Assembly: GCF_030272615.1 (NCBI RefSeq)
Contig: NC_081413.1
Coordinates: forward strand, 609,090,209-609,154,208
DNA from: Cryptomeria japonica
Taxonomy: Eukaryota; Streptophyta; Pinopsida; Cupressales; Cupressaceae
Reading direction: 5' to 3'
Length of the DNA stretch: 64,000 nt
Part shown: positions 12,592-26,145 of the stretch, piece by piece
How positions within the stretch are numbered: the first letter of the stretch is position 1
Layout of the letters: each line of letters starts with the position of its first letter
The notes under the pieces: model-generated
The model's database searches: none
Seen by the model: only the letters and a program-made list of their open reading frames with translations
What the model was told of the DNA's origin: nothing
Position numbers and translations under genes: made by a program

Positions 12592-14735
12592 CACTTCACC
12601 TTGTTCACCTGTACCTTTGTTCTCTAGAGGAGTAGTCTCCTCATTCTTCTTGTCATCCTTCTTAGCTCAATTTTTCCTTGACATGTGAACTTCAAATACT
12701 GACACATCTATGTCTAGTGTAGACACATCCAATATATCCTCCAAATCAAAATCATCTAGAGGAATTTGTTCCTCAATAGCCACTTCAACGTTCTTCATTT
12801 ATTCAAGGATTTGGTTGTCTTTTCTTCTATTTCTCTTTGCATCCTTTCAATCTCTTCTTTGTCCTTTCCCATTAGTGTATTCAACCCTTGTTTGGTTTAG
12901 AATTATTTTGCTTGCATATGTGATAATTTAACTATTTCTTTATGAGTAATAGATGCTCTAACTTTGTCCAGTGCTTGTTTCCTCATCTTAGCTTCCTCTA
13001 ATACTACTTCTTTCCTTTTAGCACCCAGTATATTTGCAAGGCTTGCTACTAGTTGGTTAATGATTTCACTAAGACTTAGATTATAACCCATAATATACAT
13101 CACAATGTCCTTCTCAATTGTGGTCTTGTCGTTAGGAGGTGACTCATCATACAATTATATTGTTTCTTTTAATGCTCCATATTACGCAATTTCATTAATA
13201 GTAGCCTCAAGATGTAGATGCTCATGTGTTGAAGCTTCCTTCGTAGTTTTCTTCTCTTTACCTATTAAGTTTTCTTTTCCTTTTGTATTTCCTTCTTCCT
13301 CTCCTTCTCATGTTCTCTTCTATCTTCTTTTTAATAAAAAGATTCATTTTCTTCTTCTCCTTATTCTTCTTCACCATTGTCATCCATATTCACCAATTTA
13401 ATCTTTTCTCTTTTATCCTGTTGCTTTGTTCTTTGTTTATTCTTCTCTACAAGAGTATTCGTTTGTACCAATACCTCAGTAGTAACTCTTCTTCTACTAG
13501 GAGGTGTTTGAGTTGGTCCAGAAGGCTTAGGAGGTGTAGTAGTGGCAGACCTACTAGCTCTTCTAACTCCCTGTGGATATTGTGGACTATCAGTGGGAGC
13601 TTGCAATGCATCAAGTGTACTCTTAGATGGAATACCTAACTTCTTCTCCAGTTGTGCTTTGATCTTTTCAAATCCCTCCTCTACATTCTTCTTCATTGAC
13701 TTGCTTGTTATCTCTTCATATGCCCCAAATCTCTCAAAATTGGGATCCTTAGGTTTATTGACCAAGATGTCAGCATATGCCATCCATTCAAGTCCAAAGA
13801 CCTCACAAGGAAATTTAGGTATCCTTGCAATCTTAGGTTCAAATGCCTCCATGTAACAATTATCTTCATCCACCATAAAAGTAATAACCTCCTTATATAC
13901 CTTCACAACCTATGATGGTATCTTATACCTCAATTGCATTTTATTTTTGAGGGTCTTGAAGAATCCCCAACACATTCCATCACATGTATTACTATTTGGA
14001 AATCTATGCATATGTTGTCTAATATAGAAAGCTACCATAATATATCTTCTACAGACCATATTATTTAAGCTAGGCAATTCCTTCATGAAATAGAACATTA
14101 GACAAATAATAAGAGAGCCATAGTAAAATTTGTATCTAGTCTCCTTTGTCCAGTGCAATTTGTCCATCGTATCTACCTCAAAAGTTCATAAAGATCAAAG
14201 TCTTTTCCTTTCTTCACCATTATAGATACAACGTATGGATTGCAATGGTCATAGTAGATCCTTCCCTGTTGGTGAAATAAATATTATATGAAATTCCCAT
14301 AGTAACATACCTAACCCCTAGGTTAGTGATGTCATTCACAGTAAGTGTTCTCTTATCAAACTTGGCTCCGATAAGTCTTATGTCCTCATCATTCTTCACT
14401 GAATTCAATGCAAGAACATATCTAGTAGAACACACCCTAGTAACTTATGTGATGGCTTCTTTTATGATCTTATAGGGTTGATCAAGACAAACAAACTCCT
14501 CACGAATCCAACTTGAAACAAATTGCATCCATTCTTCTTCATGAAACATCAAAAAACCCTTCCAGACATCCAAATGCTTTGCCTCAACATTGGCATACTT
14601 TGATTTAAGCATGAAATTATCATCAAGAAACTAATTATTCCAAAACTCTTCTATATTCATGTGATTGTGTTCATTCAAGGGTGAATGAATGTAAATGCAG
14701 ACATCTTCAATGTGATCATCTTGATGGGAGCATGG
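12592..14735 (-). pseudogene. P1 (3' part): decayed protein of unknown function
   Basis: A chain of minus-strand reading pieces in changing frames (about 14730-14440, 14435-14220, 14167-13910, 13906-13361, 13154-12903, 12820-12600) reads like one decayed gene. Early parts are globular; the stretch around 13640-13500 is rich in Pro, Ser and Thr; the following part is basic; the end is acidic. I recognise no catalytic motif. The upstream half lies at 29520-30060: Copia-1 inserted between them, leaving catgg on both sides. Such frames are common companions of plant retroelements, so it may be a dead element's extra reading frame rather than a host gene. Confidence 0.5.
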
Positions 14736-16638
14736 TGTTGAACACAATTATGCTAAGAGGAGGGGTGAATCAATATGTGTCATTAAATCTCCTAACTCCA
14801 CTTTTTATCACTCACAAGAAACTAACCATATAATGCAAAAGGATGTGAAGATCAATAACACAACACACAACACTGGGATTTACATGGAAAACCCAAGATG
14901 GGAAAAACCATGGTGAGAAAATGCTACTTGGAGATACTATCCAAATCCGGCCTCACAAATGTTTCAATTGATTACAATTGATTACAATTGATTTGAACGC
15001 ACAACCTTTGAGTGATACCAATCTCCCACACTTTATGGACACCAATCCAAAAGAGCACCAATCCCGTTACCATAACTTAGAATTTGGGACACCAATCTTT
15101 TTAGAACCTACAAGACTACAATCTTGAAGTAATAAAATTAATGCAAAGAAAATGACTTAACATGAACCTCTTTAGTCGTGCTTTGTCTCTTTAAAAATTT
15201 GATTCACACCCATTCAACTATGCAACTCTCCCTTCTCTGTTGTTTATATTGATAAAACAATATCTTCTCACACTCTGTTCTGCTTCTCTACAACTTCTGG
15301 ATATTTTTTCTTAACACAACACCATAGACATCTGTATCAGTTTACATTCTATTTGTATGCTCTATATTCACCTCCATAAAGTCGGCCAAGACCCAATTTT
15401 ACCATACCTCATCAAAGATCATACAAAAATTCATTTCCTTCATAACCATGCAACATGATTTGTACATCTTTCTATGCTTTCAATAGAGATCATTCATTAA
15501 GTCAGTGTCCATTCTATTCATATCATCACAATGCATTGAATTGACGCTTCTTCGTAACTTATCACAATTTGTCCAATTTCTTTCAACAAATGGTGGTCTA
15601 CATCAACTTGTGAAAATTCTCAGAATATACTGTTATTGCACCAAAACAAGTTCCTTTAGATCTTTAAATTTGGACCATTGATCATTTTGGTTTGACCAAA
15701 AGATTTGGTCATTGTTGCCAATGTGGTGGTTCCATGCGCCACATCATTTTACAGCTTGTTCGATCTCCTTGGATCTTCTTTTGTATGTCACATTGGAGAG
15801 ACTTAGAAATTCTCTTGTTGACAGTCTCCTTCACATTTATCTTAGCCTTCTAATTGAGTTCTCCAGCTATATTGGAGAGAAATTGAAAGGTCTCTCTTTG
15901 ATGAGGTCATGTCTCATCAACATGCATTTAACCTTCATCAACACTATGAGCTTAGCAACTGATCGAAGAGACATGAAAAGATCGATGTGACTCAAAAAGA
16001 GTCTCCTCAAAATAGCATAGTCTTACCGATATCATTTTTGTGGGTCCTACACTACTTGTCACTTACCATATTGGTGTGACAACGTCATATCGAAGAGAGA
16101 AGTTTATATCGCTTATCGATAACACATCTCTTGCTAATGGCCCTTGTCAAAATCATGATCAAAGAGACATGAGCATATCACCTTGACACCCACTCCACAC
16201 TCTTGATTGATTAGACATTCACATTAAGGAGACCGAGATCCACTCATATCAAAAGCATAATGTCTCCTCGATGAGCTTCGACAACATTGTCTCATCGATA
16301 CAACTTGCACCGAGCACGCTCCAAATCGAGCGGTAGAACCATGTGATCTATTGCTCACTTACTAACAGTAGGTCGGGTGATATAATTAACTAATTTTTTT
16401 TCTACACTGATAATGTGGGATAAAGAGCCAAGATAGTCTTTTGCATAGTCTTCTCCTTCTGTAGATGATTTGTCCATTCTTCCTGAAGGTGTACAACTAC
16501 ACCATGTCAGTCAACCTCATGGCATTTCAAAGATATTTATGTTTCTCTCTGTCATGTTGACCCATCTTGATACTGATCCCTTTCTTCAGGTTATATCATT
16601 TTGACATCAATGACAAGATTATTACTCTGATATCAATA
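14736..16638 (-). repeat. Copia-1 3' LTR
   Basis: This 1903-bp LTR (on the plus strand tgttgaacac to atatcaata) aligns along its whole length with 21852-22537 plus 28311-29514. It contains the copia-typical segment ggatttacatggaaaaccc on the plus strand, the complement of a GGTTTTCC-ACGTAAAT type block also seen in the other copia LTRs here. The terminal CAACA has become CAATA at 16638. Reading frames inside it, such as 15712-15990, are incidental. Confidence 0.92.
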
Positions 16639-16655
16639 ATCTCTCCCTTTGTCAT
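16639..16655 (-). other. Copia-1 polypurine tract
   Basis: On the minus strand the sequence just before the 3' LTR is purine-rich (acaaagggagagattat). This is the expected plus-strand priming site and confirms the LTR boundary at 16638. Confidence 0.75.
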
Positions 16656-16889
16656 TGATGGTGAGACTCAACTCGTTGTTCACCACTTACTGTTCTATAC
16701 AATGCACTCCCCTTTTGATCTTTCCTCGTACACTATATCTTCCAATAATCCCATGGTTAGCTAACAAATCTATGCCCCTTTTTCATCAATGAGAAAGGGC
16801 GGACTAAAACTCTTCTTCATGGACAAACTAAAATTGCATATGCTCCCCCTGAGTAGAAGCTCTCTTTTTAGGAACATTTCATAAGGAAG

Positions 16890-19800
16890 AAAGGGGTAAA
16901 ACCCCCAAAATCTGTTGTAGAAACACAAATATCTCCTTGAGAAGTGGCTTTGTAAAAATGTCTACAACTTGGTCCTTTGTGGCCACATACTCTAGTCGAA
17001 CTTCCTAATTTGCAACCTTTTCCCTCAAAAAATGGTGCTTGATAGCTATATGCTTCATTCGAGAATGCATCACAAGATTATTTGATATATTAATAGCACT
17101 AATATTGTCACAAAGAATTTGTATGGGCTCTTCATACTCTACCTTCATTTCCTGGAAGGTCTGTTTCATCCATAATAACTAAGTGTAGTATGAAGCAACG
17201 GTAAGATATTTTGCCTTTACAGTTGACAGTGACACACAGTTTTGTTTCTTGTTGTGCCAGGAAACCAATTTGTTGCCAAGAAAGAATGCACCACCACTAG
17301 TGCTTTTTCTATCATCAACACACCCTACCCAATCAACATTTATATAGCTATGTAAGCTAAAATCTTTGCCTTTACAACACCATAATTCAAAGTCTTTTGT
17401 ATGTTGTAGATACTTGAATATCCTTGTGACTTCCTTCACATGAGTTTCCTTTGGAGTAGCTTGAAATTAAGCTTGCAACCATCCATACAACATGCATTAT
17501 ATCAGGCCTAGAAGTAGTTAGATACAATCAGATTCCAACCATTAATCTGTACCTTGTTTGATCTGCCAATGGTTATTCATCATCTTTGCTTAGTTTACAC
17601 CCTGTCACCATGAGTGTGACGACTGGATTGTATCCATCTGAAACTTCTTTAACATTCCCTTACATACTTGGTTTGACAAATAAAAATACCTTCGTTAGTT
17701 TGAGTGATTTGAAAACCAAAAAAGAATGACAACTCACCTAACATAGAAATTTCAAATTTATGTTGAATAGCTTTAGCAAACACTTTACACATCTCATCAC
17801 TGCTCCCCCCAAAAATCATGTCATCAACATACACAACCACAATCAATGGATGATCTCCTTCAAATCTAATATACAAATTAATGTCTGCAACACCTTTTCT
17901 AAACCCTTGTTGTTGTAGGTATGAATCCGATCTTCCATTCCAGGCTCTAGGAGCTTGTTTCAACCCATACAATGCTTTCTTAAGTCTACATACACAATTT
18001 TGATCTTTTGCTGACAACCAAACTTTTAGTTGCTCAATATATACCTCCTCTTCAAGATTACCATTTAGAAATGACTATTTGACATCCATTTGATATATTT
18101 TGAAGTTCTTGTAGACTAAGAATGCAAAAAAAATTATGATTGCTTCCAAACGTGCCACAGGTGCAAATGTTTCTTCAAAGTCTATGCCCTCAACCCATGC
18201 ATAACCCTTTCACACAAGTCTAGGTTTCTTTCTAAGAAATTTACTCTCTTTATTTAATTTTTTTTTGAATACCCTTTTGGTTCCAATTACATTCTTGTCC
18301 TTAGGTCTAGGGACAACCTCCCATGTTTCATTCTTCTCAATCTGATTGAGTTCTTCTTGCATAGCATCAACCTAATTCTTATCTTGACTTTCTTTTGTGA
18401 ATTTCTTGGGTTCAATCAAGGAAATTAAAGCAAAGCTTTCAGGTTGAGTATCATTTTTAGATTGAACTTCTTGTGTCCTCATTGTAATCTTTATCATTGT
18501 CTACACACCTACATTTTTATCACCAATAATTTGCTCTTCTAGATTGTCTCTTTGTATAACTTTTGAAGGTGCCTTTCCTTATTGGTTCGTCGACTACTGG
18601 CTCAGTATGAATTGGTTCAGGTTTGCCTAAGTCATCTTTGGTTGTTGGAGTACAAAGTGAATCCTCATCAAGCTTTACATGTATGCTTTCCACAATTCTA
18701 TACAAATTCATATTGTAACATTTATATGCTTTTCTTCTTGAGCAATATCCAACAAAGTATCTTTTATCTAACCTAGCATCAAATTTACCAAGATTTTCAT
18801 CATCAAATTTTATGTAACACTTACTTCCAAATACCCTAAAATGACTAACCGAAGTTGTCCTTCCTAACCATAACTCATAAGGAGTTTTGGAGCAATTTGG
18901 TCTCAGTTGCACTCTATTTGAAATGTAAACTGTTGTATGAACATCCTTCCAAAATCTATTATTAATTTTAACTTATTCAATAGTGTTCTTGCCATTTCTT
19001 GCACTATCTTATTTTTCCTTTCAACCACACCATTTTGTTGTGTTGTTCTAGCTGCATAAAATTGTCTTTTCATACCATGTTTTTCACAATAATCTTCAAA
19101 TTCATCTAATGTGAATTCTCCACCTCTGTTAGACCTTAAACATTTCAGTTGTAAGTTCATCTCATTTTCAATCATAGGCTTAAAAGTTTTGAATTTCTCA
19201 AATGCTTTTAATTTCTCTTTCAAGAAGCACACCCAAGTCATTCTAGAGAAGTCATCTATGAACAACATGAAATATCTTTCACCAAACTAGCCTTTTGTTC
19301 TCATGGGTACACATAAATCAGTGTGTACTAACTCAAGTGGTCTTGTAGTTTAATTCTCTTTAGGCTTGAAGCTCACTTTTGTTTGCTTGCCAATTTGACA
19401 ATGTTTACATATAGTATCAGATGGCTTTGTGATAGCGGACATACCTCTTATAGCCTTCTTTGGACTTATTTTGATAAGACTGTCAAAATTGATATGTCCC
19501 AACCTTTTATGCCACAACCAACTTTCATCTTTTTGACTCATGAGACATTTGGATCCATTCCTTTCCTTGAGCTTATTAAGTATGTACAAATTTCCATCAG
19601 TTCTATGTGCATCAACACTTACTCTTCCATCTTTCTTGATATCACATCCTTTCTTGTGGAATACCACATTGTATCTATTATCACACATTTGATTGACAGT
19701 AAGCAAATTATGTCCGAGTCCTTCAACATAGAAGACCTTTTGCATTGTTGTCCTTCCATTATCAAAACTAACTAAACCTTTTCCAACTATGGTAGTAGTG

Positions 19801-19935
19801 TCATTTGATCCAAATATTATCATTCCTTTACAAGTCTCTTTTAATGAGAGAAATTTATTCTTGTCACCTATCATATGATTTGAGTAGCTGCTATCAACAT
19901 ACCATGTACCATTCTCATCTTGTGCATGAAAGCCA
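16890..19935 (-). pseudogene. Copia-1 pol, broken
   Basis: Domains on the minus strand, in order: protease (about 19930-19860; the active-site triplet reads D-S-S where D-S-G is usual); GAG-pre-integrase with the HHCC zinc motif (about 19640-19350); integrase core (about 19268-18903, FIDDFSRMTW to NGVVERKN); integrase C-terminal part (18912-18520); reverse transcriptase (18017-17649, with YGLKQAPRAW and YVDDM); RNase H (17439 to about 16895, including DWVGCVDDRKSTSG and IFTKPL). Several stops and frameshifts separate the blocks. One RNase H motif reads STVKAKYLT, where Ala-Glu residues are usual, so a key acidic residue is probably lost. Confidence 0.93.
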
Positions 19936-19937
19936 AT

Positions 19938-21830
19938 CTAGACAAGAAGAGACTCCTCTACGTTATGCTTTTCCTTCTTCACTTTCCATTCCCTTTTAGT
20001 TTCTTCCTTTTCATGAATATTCATTTTCTTATCTTGTTTGGGAGACTTAATGCCACTTCTACAAAATTTTGATATATGACCAAGGTTGTTACATTTATAA
20101 CATATTGTAGTGAAATCATCAAGAGGTGCAAATGGATTTTGACTCATGAAAGTATTTCTTCTCATGTTAAGTCTACAATCTACTGCCTTATGACCAAACT
20201 TATTACAAGAGAAATAGTAGCCAAGAAGAGAGTGATTGAACCTGAATTCTTTTAGTTGCCTGGTAGGAGGTGGTCTTGTGGATCTTCTCTTCTTAAATAT
20301 AACATCAACGAATCCCTCAATTTCCCCTTTTTCAAATTTCTTGTCAGCTATCATATCCTCCTTTTCTACAATTGATTGGATCTTCTCTTCATATTTCCTT
20401 TTATCTTTAGATTTTACAAAGACATCACTAATTTTGTCTTTGCTTTTCTTCTTATCCGTCATAGTTGTGTTAGAACGTCGTCCCTTCGCACAACCTAGCC
20501 CAGCCATAATATTAGAATTTTGTTGTTAACTCAACATGTTATCCAAGGCTTCAATGCTTTTGTCATATTTCTTTAGACGTAATATCCAAGCCTCAAGTAA
20601 ATCACATTCTTTTTCTTTGGCCTACAATTTTTCTGTCAAAGCATCCTCTATCTTCTTTGCTTCTTCAATTTTAGTTCTGAGACTGACGATTAGTGCTTCA
20701 CATTCCTTAATCTTCTTTTTGTATTTTTTATTCTTTACTCTTACATCGTCTAGTTCATTCAAGGCAAAGATGAGCTCTCCTTCCAAATCGACCTCAACAT
20801 ATTATTCTTCATAAGATCCGATAGATTCATTATCATTCTTTTCAGTCTCAATCTTAGCAATTTCCATGAATAAATAATCTTTGTTTCAAGGTTTTGTGGT
20901 ATCTTTAGCATTACTTTCAACATCTAAGGTACCACGATCTTCTTTGGAATATAGACTCTTTTGGTTCTTTCCTTTCTTGTACTTAGGAATTTTTGATTGA
21001 TTTTCATTTTCCTTTTTGTTTCTACATTGGGATGAATAAAGTCCTACTTTACCACATTCAAAATATTTGAATGGTAGTTTTCCTTTGTACTTACTTGATC
21101 CTCTTCTTAATCTCCTTACAAAGTTTGCCTCTTCATGGTCAATGTTTGAATCTTCTACCTTAGTAGTCATAAATGCAACTTCTCTCTTTGATGTATCACC
21201 TTTTCCTTATCCTCATTTCATATGCAGAAAGAGATACAAGCAATTCATCCATAAAAAAATTATCTAGGTCCTTAGATTCTACAATAGCAGAGACTTTTGA
21301 GTCATACCTAGAGGGTAGGGATCTTAACACCTTGTTCATGATCACAACATCTTTAACCTCTTCACCAAATCCTCTGATAGAATTGACAACTTCATCCACT
21401 CTGAGCAAATATTCCACAATTCATTCTTCTTCCCTCATCTTCAATCCCTCAAACTAAGTCTATAAGTTTGTAATTTTGCTTGCTTAACTATGTCATCATA
21501 TTCATGGATATTGTGAAGTTTGTCCCAAATATCCTTTACAATTTATAGTGCATTACCTTGAAATTTTTTGTGGGAATTCTTTGCTTTTGCATTGTTCACA
21601 TATTCTTTTTTCTCATTTGGAGTAAATGGAGAATTCATAGGGGGTGAATACCTAGTCACAACTAACTACCAATATCAAATCCAAGAGTAGGAAATGTAGG
21701 ATACCATTCCGATCTTCCAAAAAGCATAGTTTATTCCATTGAATAGTGGTGCCTTGTTAGATGAAGCTCCTTCATTATCAGCCATATGTTCAAGACCAAG
21801 ATCTACCTTGAGTGGTTAAGCTTGTACCAA
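19938..21830 (-). pseudogene. Copia-1 gag, broken
   Basis: The N-terminal part (about 21800-21196) matches the UBN2/retrotransposon Gag region, with the typical stretch MNKVLRSLPSRYD. It is followed by a degenerate zinc knuckle (about 21070; CX2C, then Tyr where His is expected). Next come a Lys/Glu-rich coiled coil (about 20880-20530) and two further knuckles of CX2CX4HX4C type near 20210-20170 and 20105-20060. Frames are split by stops at about 21170, 20810 and 20510. The product would be the nucleocapsid-like protein that packages element RNA. Three knuckles suggest a long Gag of the kind seen in several plant copia lineages. Confidence 0.88.
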
Positions 21831-21850
21831 GGAACCTTGCTTTGATACCA
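21831..21850 (-). other. Copia-1 primer-binding site (initiator tRNA-Met type)
   Basis: On the minus strand this reads TGGTATCAAAGCAAGGTTCC just inside the 5' LTR. It is one base from the TGGTATCAGAGC motif that pairs with plant initiator tRNA-Met. Confidence 0.9.
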
Positions 21851-21851
21851 A

Positions 21852-22537
21852 TAGTTGAACGCAATTATACTAAGAGGGGGGGTGAATCAGTCTATTTCAT
21901 TATATCTCTTAATTACACTTTTTATCACTCACGAGAAACTAATCATATAATGCAAAAGAATGAGAAGATTTGTTACACAACACACAACACTAGGATTTAC
22001 GTGGAAAACTCGAGATGGGAAAAATCACGGTGAGAAAATGATCCTTGGAGCTACTGTTCAAATCCAACCTCAAAAATGTGTCAACTGATTACAATTGATT
22101 TGAAGGCACCAATCTTAAGGAGACACCAATATCCCACACTTCATGGACACCAATCCAAAGGATAACCAACCCCCTTACAATAACTTACTCAGAATTTGGG
22201 ACACCAATCTCATTACAACATACAAGACTACAATATTGAAGTAATAAACTTAATGTTGAGAAAATAAATTAACATGAACTTTTGTAGTTGTGCTCCATCT
22301 CTTTATAAATTTGGTTCACACCCATTCAGCTCTGCAACTCTCTCTTCTTTGTTGTTCAGATTGATAAAACAATATCTGCTCACACTCTCGTCTACTTCTC
22401 TACAACTTCTGGATCTTTTTTCTTAACACGACATCATAAACATTTGTATCAATTTACATTCTATTTGCATGCTTTATATTCACATCCATAAAGTCGGCCA
22501 AGACCCACTTTTACCATACCTCATGTCAAAGATCATA
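21852..22537 (-). repeat. Copia-1 5' LTR, inner part
   Basis: This aligns to 14736-15425 of the other LTR. It breaks off exactly at tcata (22533-22537), the target-site copy of the nested insertion, and resumes at 28311. Total LTR length without the insertion is 1890 bp, close to the 1903 bp of the partner. Confidence 0.93.
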
Positions 22538-22765
22538 TGTAGTGCCCCTTCGTGATTCAACTTGTCTTTTGTGCATCAAAGGATTGTATTGATCAAGCCT
22601 AGTCTACTTTATGATGATTCGATGGTGTCGTGTTATGTACTAACCCTATTTCATGATTGTAATGGGTGATGATGGATCTATATTTGATGGTTTATATGTG
22701 CTCATTATTCATCATGGATCATATTTCTTATGGGATTTTGATGACTTTATGATTACGCTAACCTA

Positions 22766-24199
22766 TAAAGCTCTGATGTCAATAGTTAATAAGATGAGAG
22801 AGGGGGGGGGGTGTGAATCATACAAACTTAATCTTCAATATATTCAACAGATTCAACCTTAGTAGCTTATACTTCAGAATATATAGCCAAAACTGTAAAA
22901 CATTCAAACTCATGAACATATAACATCACAACACATATAACACCAGATTTAATGTGGAAACCCAAATAGGGAAAAACCACTGTGGGATTTCGGACCCACT
23001 AAGAAATATACTCTTCTAGAGTATGCTCAGTTAAAAGAAAATCTTGTTAAAGATTACAAACACATTGCTAGATGTGACCCAGTTAAGGGATTTCCCTCAG
23101 ATCTGTTAGAATCTTGCACTTTGTTAGAAGTGACCTTGTCAAAGGATTTCAAACACTCAACTAGAATGTTACCTTGCTAGAGGATTTAAAGATAAGATTG
23201 TTAAGTCGACTCGGTTAAGAGATTTCCTATCACTTACAAAATAAATAACAGTAATAAAATATATCTGCAACTTCACATCTGAAATGCTAAAGCAGATTCT
23301 ATTTGCTCAAAACAATCTTGCCATAAGACTTATCTTGTCCCTTGTTGGGCTTGCTAGGCTTCTCAATCTATTCTACAATCAGATCTTCAAGCTTCTATGC
23401 TCGGTAAACATTATTGTAGCATCATTGTGCATACATTTGCCTGCATACATTGTTCATCAATAATTCCTTATTTATAAACAATTTCTAACCACTTAATCTC
23501 CTTGATCACATTTCCAATGATCAATCTTAGCCATCAGATCATCAAACTTGACTAGGTTCAATGTATCCTTCGATTTGAAAAATGTTTTACCTCACCTTGG
23601 AACTTGCATTCCTTCCTTGGAACTTGTGCTAGGTTATTGCGGTTCAATTTGTGCTGTAGATCTTCCTCTTGATTTTCCATTGTCGTAGATTCTTAACAAA
23701 CTTCTTGCGTGACATACCAATCATTTATTCATCTCCAACTCATCAGCATCCTTCATTAAATAATGCTTTTATTCATCCAATGCGATCTATTATAACTCGG
23801 TTGTTACTCGGTTAATACTAAAATTCACTCGGTAGACATTCTGCCTTCTTTAACCGACATCGATAACCTTAGGGTTTACCGGCTAGGTTCTTTGCTTAGT
23901 GACATAATACAGTATTAAACTTATAATCAACAACATATGTAGGATATCAAAACAATCAAAACTACATGATCTCATCATTGTCTAAATCGATAATAGTTGC
24001 CCATTGAATAACTTATTTCTCCCCTTCATTATCACATTCTTTCTGTCACTTACCGACCTCTTAATACTCATCAAAACATAATTCTCAAGATACAGCAACA
24101 TCATGCTGAATCAAAAAATCAATTTCTTGACATCAATGACAAAATAATATTATTAAGACAGTAATCATCCTTCTTCAATTAGATCAATAATCTCCAACA
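22766..24199 (-). repeat. Inner copia LTR with attached primer-binding site
   Basis: On the minus strand this begins TGTTGGAGATTATTG at 24199 and runs about 1.4 kb. It contains the copia block with plus-strand gtggaaacccaaataggg at about 22953. At its far end is ttgacatcagagc (about 22771-22784), a decayed initiator-Met primer-binding site, so the piece is more than an LTR. Flanks accta (22761-22765) and acctt (24200-24204) match at 4 of 5 bases, which could be a target-site duplication around LTR plus primer site only. Confidence 0.65.
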
Positions 24200-25872
24200 A
24201 CCTTCTCAATATCCTTATTGAAATGCCAACATAACCCTACTCTTTGATTATGATGACTGAGTTGATGCAATGATGTTGTGATTATCTTCTAGTGTCTTTG
24301 TGATTAGAGACGATGTCATATCACTCATTGCGAGCACGACATGACGTTGCAATTCTCTATCACTTGCCTAACCATTTACGATGTATATGTGTTGTATATA
24401 TATATTGTGTTGTGTTTAGTGGTGGATGCAGGATTGCAGGTACCAGACATCGACTCCACCTGGTCTCATGGGTTTGAGTATGTCTTTATCCCAATGGCAA
24501 GTTGTTGGAGATGGCACATGTTTCCCTCGCACACACTAGGCTTAAGTTGTCACCTTGTCAATTGAATCATGTTAGTATTGTCTTGTGGCGCATTGTGATT
24601 GTTAGGACCCTTGTTATATGGTCTTGTGAGTATGATTGTTTAATTAAATTAATAATTGATTCTATTGCATAGTTTATTAAGTGGCTAGATTGAGATATTA
24701 ATATTATTTGACTATTTATTTATTTATTGGTATTATTTATTTATTGGATTCTGAAGTTTATCTTATTTTATGTGGGTTTATGATTTAATGTTTAAATGAT
24801 TATTTAATTTATTGAGATTTCATAATTAATTGATTTATTTGATCTATCATTTATTTAATGTTTAATTGATTTAATTTATTTAACATTTGATTTGTTATTT
24901 AATTAGAGCTTGATTATTATTTATTTTTTATTTTTATTATTTATTGTTAATTAGCTTTTATTTACTTATATTTTAATTGAGTTTAATTGAGTGTTGATTA
25001 TTGGATTTTATAGTTAATTTATTTTAATGACGTCTTCTTGATTTTCTATCATTAATGTTTATTTATGGTTATTTTTATATAATTATTGCTATTTATTGGT
25101 ATTTTATTAATGGATAAATATTTAATTATCCATGGTTAATATTTATTGTGGGTTATTGATTTAATACTTTATCATGGGGTGTGTAAACTATTGTTTAATC
25201 AATTGTCTTTTTACCCCCCTCTGGTTAACCTGAAATATTATAAATCTACCCTCCCTTTTATCTAATTGGTCGAATGGAGGGAGGTAGGTAAATAATATAT
25301 TTATTTATTATCTCCCTCGAACTATGTGAGGGTTGGTATAATATATTGTTTTGGGGATTTTTCTGATTGGTCGACTTTTAATAAAGTTTTGAGTTTAATT
25401 TTTGTATATTTTGGACTTCCCGTGCATTCACGAAGGTTGGTTTTTTCGGGAGTTTTTTGAGAAATTTCTTGAAGGATTTTGCTTTAGTTTTGGATTTGGA
25501 TTGCGCTTGGGAGCTTGTTGGATTTTTGGAGAAATTTTTGTATGGTTGAAGATTGGAAAAGCTTGATTTGAATTGGCTGGACTTTGGTTTGATTGCGCTC
25601 TCCGGATCCATTTTCCATAACTTCAATTTTACCATGTCGGAGATCTATTTCCTTCTATTGTTTTTAATTTAAAAGATTGTTTTCTCGTGTCTGCGAACAG
25701 ATTGTCCGTGGGAGCAATTTTGAGAAATTATCATATATTTGATAAATATAAATGTGCATATGAAACCCTGGGATAAATGCATTTTATATAGTTTTCATTT
25801 TTATGGGAAGTTGGGTTGATTTTTGTTCTTTGCCAAGAATTTTATTTCCGTTTTTATTTCTGGGCATATGCG

Positions 25873-26145
25873 CTAAGAAAACAAATGCGCTATTCTATTT
25901 AACAAATGTACGACATAATTTAACAAATGCTCTAAAATAATTAACAAATGCTCTAAAAGAATTAACAAATGCCCTAAAAGATTTAACAAATGCTCCAAAA
26001 GAATTAGCAGATGCTCTAAAAGAATTAACAAATGCTCTAAAAGATTTAATAGATGCTCTGAAAGATTTAATGAATGCTCTAAAAGATTTAGCAAATGTGC
26101 TAAAAGATTTTATATATGCGCTAAAAGATTGGTCAAATGCACGAT
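25873..26145. repeat. 21-bp minisatellite, about 12 copies
   Basis: Tandem units of about 21 bp with the core aacaaatgctctaaaag fill this stretch inside the nested LTR. Variants are agcagatgctc, aatagatgctc and tatatatgcgc. The period is a multiple of three, so it produces an artificial Leu/His-rich minus-strand frame (25873-26094), which should not be taken as a protein. Confidence 0.9.

Noticed and set aside
25873-26094. Leu/His-rich minus-strand frame that looks like a leucine-zipper protein
   Set aside because: It is produced by a 21-bp minisatellite whose period is a multiple of three.
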